DNA of 9,498 bases from Thermoflexus sp. GTDB taxonomy: Bacteria; Chloroflexota; Anaerolineae; Thermoflexales; Thermoflexaceae. The translations under genes and the position numbers were made by a program. Within the stretch, counting starts at the first letter, position 1, and each line of letters opens with the position of its first letter. The stretch is from positions 1-9,498 of the forward strand of contig JAGHYO010000075.1 in the NCBI GenBank assembly GCA_017743605.1. Direction: 5' to 3'. The notes below the pieces were generated by a model. That model saw only the letters and a list, made by a program, of their open reading frames with translations. It searched no databases and was not told where the DNA came from. Below, one piece after another: positions 6,353 through 9,498 of the stretch.

Positions 6353-6956
6353 ATCACGAAGCGTTGGAGAGCTTGGATCGGCGGCGAGCTGGCGCTGCTT
6401 CTGGCGGCGCGCTTCCTGATCGCTGCCTTCTGGCCGATTCCCCGTTCGACATTACGCCAACAACGGCATCCTGGCGCCCAGCGCCCGAGGGATCGTGATC
6501 CGGGACGTGGTCCCAGAGGACACCGGGATCTACATCGGGCCAATCCCAAAACGGGGTGATCCGCTGTGGGGACGCATCCCCTCGGGGACTGGGATCCTGA
6601 TCATGGCGGCGGATGAAACCGAGGTGAATGGCAACGAGATCCGAGACAACGCCTCGGTGGGCATCGCCGTGGTAGGCCTGCAGCAGGTCTTCCCCCGGGG
6701 GACGGTCTTCGATGTTGGCGCCATCCTGGAGCGCAACTGGATCTGCGACAACATCCTGGTCCACCAAGGATTCAACCCGGATCCGAAGGCGCGAGCGGCT
6801 GTGCCGCTAAGGGCGGACATGCTATGGGACGCCATCAGATGGGATAACCTATGGCGGGAGCCGGGGGCCCGGGCCTTCCCGCCTGGGCCGGACTGGCCAT
6901 GGCCGGTCCGGCGAGCCGACTGGCGGCTGCTCCGGCTGCCGGTGCAGCTCCTCGGA
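6353..6956 (+). pseudogene. Broken secreted parallel beta-helix protein (NosD/pectate-lyase-like repeats)
   Basis: From 6353, one frame encodes what looks like an N-terminal signal or membrane anchor: basic KRWRAW, then hydrophobic ELALLLAARFLIAAFWPIP. Its expected start codon is now ATC at 6353, just after AAAGGGG. At about 6438 the coding similarity moves to another frame, reading HYANNGILAPSARGIVIRDV, then DTGIYIG, SGTGILIMAADETEVNGNEIRDNASVGIAVVG, and later ADMLWDAIRWDNLWREPGARAFPP and WRLLRLPVQLLG. Alternating NxIxxN and GIxV patterns are those of right-handed parallel beta-helix coils, and the closing part matches the C-terminal end I associate with such secreted proteins of 400-500 residues. 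Only about 170 codons remain, so most coils are missing, with at least two apparent internal junctions (near 6438 and after IYIG at about 6540). The downstream frame stays open past 6956, but it runs into the hydrolase gene, where it is only a shadow. Exact deletion endpoints need a homologue. Confidence 0.78.
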
Positions 6957-6978
6957 GAGTCGAATCCCAGAGGTCGTG

Positions 6979-7764
6979 ATGCCGGAACAGTCGGTAGGCG
7001 AGGACATCATCTATTACGCCGTTCACGCCGATGCGAACGCGCGCCACGTCCTGCTCCTGATCCACGGCGCCGGGGGGTCCCATCTGGTATGGCCCGGGGC
7101 GGTGCGGAACCTCCCGGGGGCGACCGTCTACGCGCTGGATCTGCCCGGCCACGGGCGGTCTTGGGGGCGCGGGCGCTCCTCTATCGCGGACTATGCGCGG
7201 GTGGTGGTCGAGTGGATGGCCACCTCGGGGGTGCCGCCGGCGATCTGGGTAGGTCACTCTATGGGCGGCGCCATCGCCCAGTGGGCGGCCCTCCACTATC
7301 CGGAGTGCGTGGCCGGGCTGATCCTGGTCGCCACCGGAGCCCGCCTCCGGGTGAGCCCTCAGATCCTCGAGGGCCTTCGGTCCAATTTTCACCGCACGGT
7401 CGAGCTCATCACCGAATGGAGCTGGGGGGTGGATCCACCTGCCCGACTGGTAGAGGCAGGACGCCGCATGCTCCTCTCGGCGGATCCCCAGGTAATGGAA
7501 GGGGATTACCGGGCGTGTGACGCCTTCGACGTGATGGACCGCCTGGGGGAGATCCGGGCCCCTGCCCTGGTGATCGGCGGAACCGCTGACCGGATGACGC
7601 CCATCAAATACGCGGAATATCTGACGGCCCATATCCTGGACGCGCGACTGGTGCGGATCGAGAGGGCGGGCCATATGGTGATGCTGGAGCAGCCTGAAGC
7701 TGTCGCCGAGGCGATGCGGTCTTTCCTGACGGAGCTTGCCTCGCGCACAGGTCCAGGTGTCTGA
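6979..7764 (+). CDS. Alpha/beta-fold hydrolase
   Basis: The product is 261 residues with a complete catalytic set. HGAGG at 29-33 forms the oxyanion-hole region and DLPGHGRS lies at 54-61. The nucleophile elbow is GHSMGG with Ser94, the acid is probably Asp204 in GGTADRMTP, and the base is His232 in AGHMVMLEQP. The segment about 122-185 is the lid or cap. The family includes esterases, lipases, C-C hydrolases and haloperoxidase-like proteins; the substrate cannot be read from sequence. ATG 6979 is chosen over the adjacent GTG 6976 because AGAGG (6969-6973) is then five bases away. acpS follows after 27 bases on the same strand, so the two are probably one operon. The upstream neighbour is the beta-helix remnant, and no separate promoter was recognised. 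Confidence 0.93.
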   Translation: MPEQSVGEDIIYYAVHADANARHVLLLIHGAGGSHLVWPGAVRNLPGATVYALDLPGHGRSWGRGRSSIADYARVVVEWMATSGVPPAIWVGHSMGGAIAQWAALHYPECVAGLILVATGARLRVSPQILEGLRSNFHRTVELITEWSWGVDPPARLVEAGRRMLLSADPQVMEGDYRACDAFDVMDRLGEIRAPALVIGGTADRMTPIKYAEYLTAHILDARLVRIERAGHMVMLEQPEAVAEAMRSFLTELASRTGPGV

Positions 7765-7791
7765 AACCCTTCCCGGAGCCACAGCGCGTGG

Positions 7792-8208
7792 ATGATTGCC
7801 ATTGGGATGGACATCCTGGAGATCAAGCGGATGGAACGGGCCATCGCCCGCTTTGGGGATCGCCTGCTGGGGCGGATCTTCACGCCAGCCGAACGGCAGG
7901 CATGCCGCGGGCGGGTGGTTGAATATGCGGCCCGCTTTGCGGCCAAGGAGGCCGTCGCCAAGGCTCTGGGGGTAGGCCTGCGGATCATGGCCCGTGAAGG
8001 CATCGGCTTTCACGACGTGGAGATCCTCCCAGATCACCGAGGGCAGCCCCACGTGCACCTGCGGGGCTGGGCCGCGGAGCGCGCCCGGGCGCTGGGCCTG
8101 AAGAAGTGGGCGGTGAGCATAACCCACGACGGTGGGTTCGCCATCGCCGTTGTGGCCTCCATTGGGGATCTCCCCTCCCTCGATCTCCCTCCCGAGCGCC
8201 GCTCATGA
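7792..8208 (+). CDS. acpS: Holo-[acyl-carrier-protein] synthase (AcpS-type phosphopantetheinyl transferase)
   Basis: The product is 138 residues, against 120-130 for typical AcpS. The start IAIGMDILEIKRME holds Mg-binding Asp7. RFAAKEAVAKALGVG holds Glu53 and Lys52, the second signature. VSITHDGGFAIAVV is the closing conserved strand. The enzyme transfers 4'-phosphopantetheine from CoA to the active Ser of apo-acyl carrier protein, releasing 3',5'-ADP, which is needed for fatty acid synthesis. The last ten residues (SLDLPPERRS) are an extra tail. The ribosome site is weak: GGAG at 7775-7778 is 13 bases away. Translation may depend on coupling to the hydrolase 27 bases upstream. The TGA at 8206-8208 overlaps the ATG of the former ureohydrolase gene (TGATG), a sign of an old operon. 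Confidence 0.95.
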   Translation: MIAIGMDILEIKRMERAIARFGDRLLGRIFTPAERQACRGRVVEYAARFAAKEAVAKALGVGLRIMAREGIGFHDVEILPDHRGQPHVHLRGWAAERARALGLKKWAVSITHDGGFAIAVVASIGDLPSLDLPPERRS

Positions 8209-9147
8209 TGAGCTCCCTCGCACTCCGATAGCTGCGCCCTCCCGAGCGCTCATCTGTCCCCCTGGATCCCCGGGACGTGCGGATCGCGGACCTGCTGCAG
8301 ACGGACCTAGCCGGGGCGCATGTAGCGGTGATCGGCCAACAGGACGCGCGGGAAGACTCCGCCGCTATCCGCCGCGCCCTCGATCGGATGACGGCCTTCG
8401 ATCTGGAGAGCGGGGTGGATCTGGCAGAGGGCCTCCGGCTGGTGGATCCGGGAGATGTGGCCGTGGTGCACACGGACATCCAAGAGACCCACAAGCGGGT
8501 GACGGTGGTGCTGCGGGAGGTGACCCGCCAGGGCTTGTGTTCCACGGTCTCGGGCGGAGATCACAGCCTCTCCGATGCTATCCCGCCGGGGTGATTGAAG
8601 GGCTGGGGAAGCCTCTGGGAGCGATCCAGTTTGATGTCCATCATGACCCGCGGCAGCCCCTCGAGGGGGGCTCATGAGCGGAACCCCTTTCTGACGCATG
8701 CTGGAGGAGGGACTGGTCAAGGGACGATACCTGGTGCAAATCGTGCGGCTATGGGGACGCAACCACCGAGCCCACTATGAGGCGGCACGCCAGCGTGGCG
8801 TCCACATGATCCTGGCAGCCCGGATCCATCGCAAGGATCCAGAAGCTCTGATCATGCAGATCTCGGGGGTGGTCAAAGCAGAAACCGGCAGGTTTCGCAT
8901 CTGTTTCGACATGGGTGTATTTGAGGCCGCCTGCGCTCCGGGAGCTTCGGCCCCAAGCACTAAAGGCTTGTTGTCCATCCGGCATGCTGGGGGATGGATC
9001 GGATGGAGACGGCTCCACCCATGGACCCTGACCGGACGGACTGCAGAGCTCGCGGCGACGGTCGCGTGGGCCTTTCGGATCGGGCGGGGGATGGCCGGGA
9101 TGAGATCCAAATCTGGGATTGACGCAGGTCCGCCCTCCGTGTCATAA
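8208..9147 (+). pseudogene. Agmatinase/arginase-family (ureohydrolase) pseudogene with several readable lesions
   Basis: Sequence in all three frames reads in order as one metal-dependent ureohydrolase. Recognisable blocks are GAHVAVIG; AAIRRALDRMTAFDLESGVDLAEGLRLVDPGDVAVVHTDIQETHKRV; GGDHSLS; GVIEGLGKPLGAIQFDVHHD; LVKGRYLVQI; APGASAPSTKGL; DRMETAPPMDPDR; and RTAELAATVAWAF. Lesions: TAG at 8229 after seven codons; a short deletion near 8334-8345; a +2 shift near 8582-8588; loss of one G in a G-run at 8665-8670; TGA at 8692 in place of an expected Arg; the metal motif expected as DxDxxDPA now DMGVFEAA (8908-8931); a deletion and frame change near 8975-8991; and a tandem CGGA duplication at 9033-9040. 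The family hydrolyses agmatine, arginine or formimidoylglutamate using a Mn pair; this copy must be inactive. The 3' limit is the first stop of the last frame; similarity itself fades near 9100. Confidence 0.9.
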
Positions 9148-9148
9148 T
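9119..9148 (+). promoter_or_regulatory. Strong sigma-A-type promoter of the coiled-coil gene
   Basis: TTGACG at 9119-9124 and CATAAT at 9143-9148, each 5 of 6 consensus bases, are 18 bp apart. Transcription would start near 9155, only about 16 bases before ATG 9171, with GGGAGG at 9159-9164 as ribosome site. It is the best two-box promoter in the window. It sits in the very end of the decayed ureohydrolase gene. Confidence 0.65.
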
Positions 9149-9170
9149 CATCCCAGACGGGAGGCATACG

Positions 9171-9498
9171 ATGGCGCTGACAGCGGAAGACCTGCGGGAT
9201 CTGGTGGTTCTCTTAGAGGCCCACCCAGAGTGGCGGAAGGCCCTCTGGGCCCTACTGGCCTCGGAGGACGTCCTCCGCATGCCCGCCGAGCTGGCGGATA
9301 TCCGGGAGGAGCTGGTTGAGCTCCGCGCGGAGACCGACCGCCGCTTCGCGGAGCTGGCGGAAGCCGTTCGCCGCCTGAGCGAGCTCTTCATCGCCCACCG
9401 CCAGGAGTTCCTGGCCTATCGGGAGGAAACTGACCGCCGCTTTGCGGAGCTGGCGGAAGCCGTTCGCCGCCTGAGCGAGCTCTTCATCGCCCACCGCC
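9171..9498 (+). CDS. Repeat-containing coiled-coil protein, 5' part (runs off the window)
   Basis: ATG 9171, with GGGAGG six bases upstream, opens a frame with no stop up to the window end (109 codons). The N-terminal part (about 1-45) reads MALTAEDLRDLVVLLEAHPEWRKALWALLASEDVLRMP, a helical head. From about residue 46 it is an uninterrupted Glu/Arg/Leu-rich helix, in which ETDRRFAELAEAVRRLSELFIAHR occurs twice at a 32-residue period. I associate this architecture (short head, long variable coiled coil) with Chloroflexota and cyanobacterial proteins that often end in a PD-(D/E)XK nuclease-like or DUF3782-type domain. No C-terminal domain is visible here, so function stays open. A structural coiled-coil protein is the alternative. 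Confidence 0.8.
   Translation, partial: MALTAEDLRDLVVLLEAHPEWRKALWALLASEDVLRMPAELADIREELVELRAETDRRFAELAEAVRRLSELFIAHRQEFLAYREETDRRFAELAEAVRRLSELFIAHR
9330..9498 (+). repeat. 96-bp in-frame tandem repeat in the coiled-coil gene
   Basis: The unit starting GAG at 9330 recurs at 9426, a period of exactly 96 bp (32 codons). Over the 73 bases visible in the second copy there are three differences (GAG/GAA, ACC/ACT, TTC/TTT), all silent at third codon positions. The second copy is cut by the window end, so the total copy number is unknown. Near-identity points to recent duplication or ongoing gene conversion. Confidence 0.93.

Noticed and set aside
6957..7520. Continuation of the beta-helix frame into the hydrolase gene
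   Set aside because: After VQLLG the translation becomes Arg/Gly/Pro-rich and overlaps the well-conserved hydrolase in another frame. The frame stays open only because of high GC.
6835..8127. 430-codon minus-strand open frame opposite the hydrolase and acpS
   Set aside because: It is antisense to two genes with complete catalytic motifs, and its translation shows no family features.
8595..8780. Small plus-strand open frame inside the ureohydrolase remnant
   Set aside because: It is an out-of-frame stretch of the pseudogene. Its sequence does not match any part of the family in that frame.
9252..9494. Minus-strand open frame with a repeated EELAQAANGFRQLR motif
   Set aside because: The repetition is the reverse complement of the 96-bp coiled-coil repeat. 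The plus-strand frame has promoter, ribosome site and silent-only differences between copies.
1..9498. CRISPR array, tRNA, rRNA, insertion sequence or phage module
   Set aside because: No spaced repeat array, cloverleaf sequence, transposase/integrase motif or terminal inverted repeats were seen on either strand.

Overview
This 9.5 kb window is GC-rich bacterial chromosomal DNA. The gene content suggests a Chloroflexota member, possibly thermophilic (Thermoflexus/Anaerolineae-like). The clues are a ClpC-type Hsp100, a DUF951 protein, a DUF4258/DUF2283 pair, and a coiled-coil protein of a type common in that phylum. This placement is inference from protein style, not from a marker gene.

Layout. 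(1) 1-693 is the 3' end of a ribosomal protein S1-like gene. (2) 694-1004 is an AT-richer gap with a plausible sigma-A promoter. It leads into clpC (1005-3473), which is followed by a strong intrinsic terminator. (3) 3642-4748, all on the minus strand, holds a two-gene cassette (DUF4258 then DUF2283, overlapping by 17 bp) with its own TATAAT promoter. Next to it lies a decayed UbiD-family decarboxylase that has lost its N-terminal part and a large internal block. (4) 4862-6255, on the plus strand, holds three small intact genes: a VOC/glyoxalase-fold protein, a HAD-IA phosphatase and DUF951. Strong GC hairpins separate the first two. (5) 6353-9147, on the plus strand, alternates wreckage with intact genes: a broken secreted parallel beta-helix protein, an intact alpha/beta hydrolase, an intact holo-ACP synthase (acpS), and a heavily mutated agmatinase/arginase-family gene whose original ATG overlapped the acpS stop (TGATG). 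(6) From 9171 to the window end is a promoter-driven coiled-coil protein with a 96-bp tandem repeat, cut by the window edge.

How the genes work together: ClpC is the core protein quality-control unfoldase, and acpS activates acyl carrier protein for fatty acid synthesis. The hydrolase, acpS and former ureohydrolase were probably one transcription unit.

The most striking feature is that three unrelated metabolic or secreted genes (ubiD-like, beta-helix, ureohydrolase) are decaying within 5 kb, between intact, well-spaced genes. Their lesions can be read one by one: nonsense codons, a homopolymer slip, a 4-bp duplication and internal deletions. I see no transposase, integrase, tRNA, rRNA or CRISPR array. 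I found no convincing undescribed multi-gene system. The best candidates for new biology are the DUF4258/DUF2283 cassette and the repeat-expanding coiled-coil gene.
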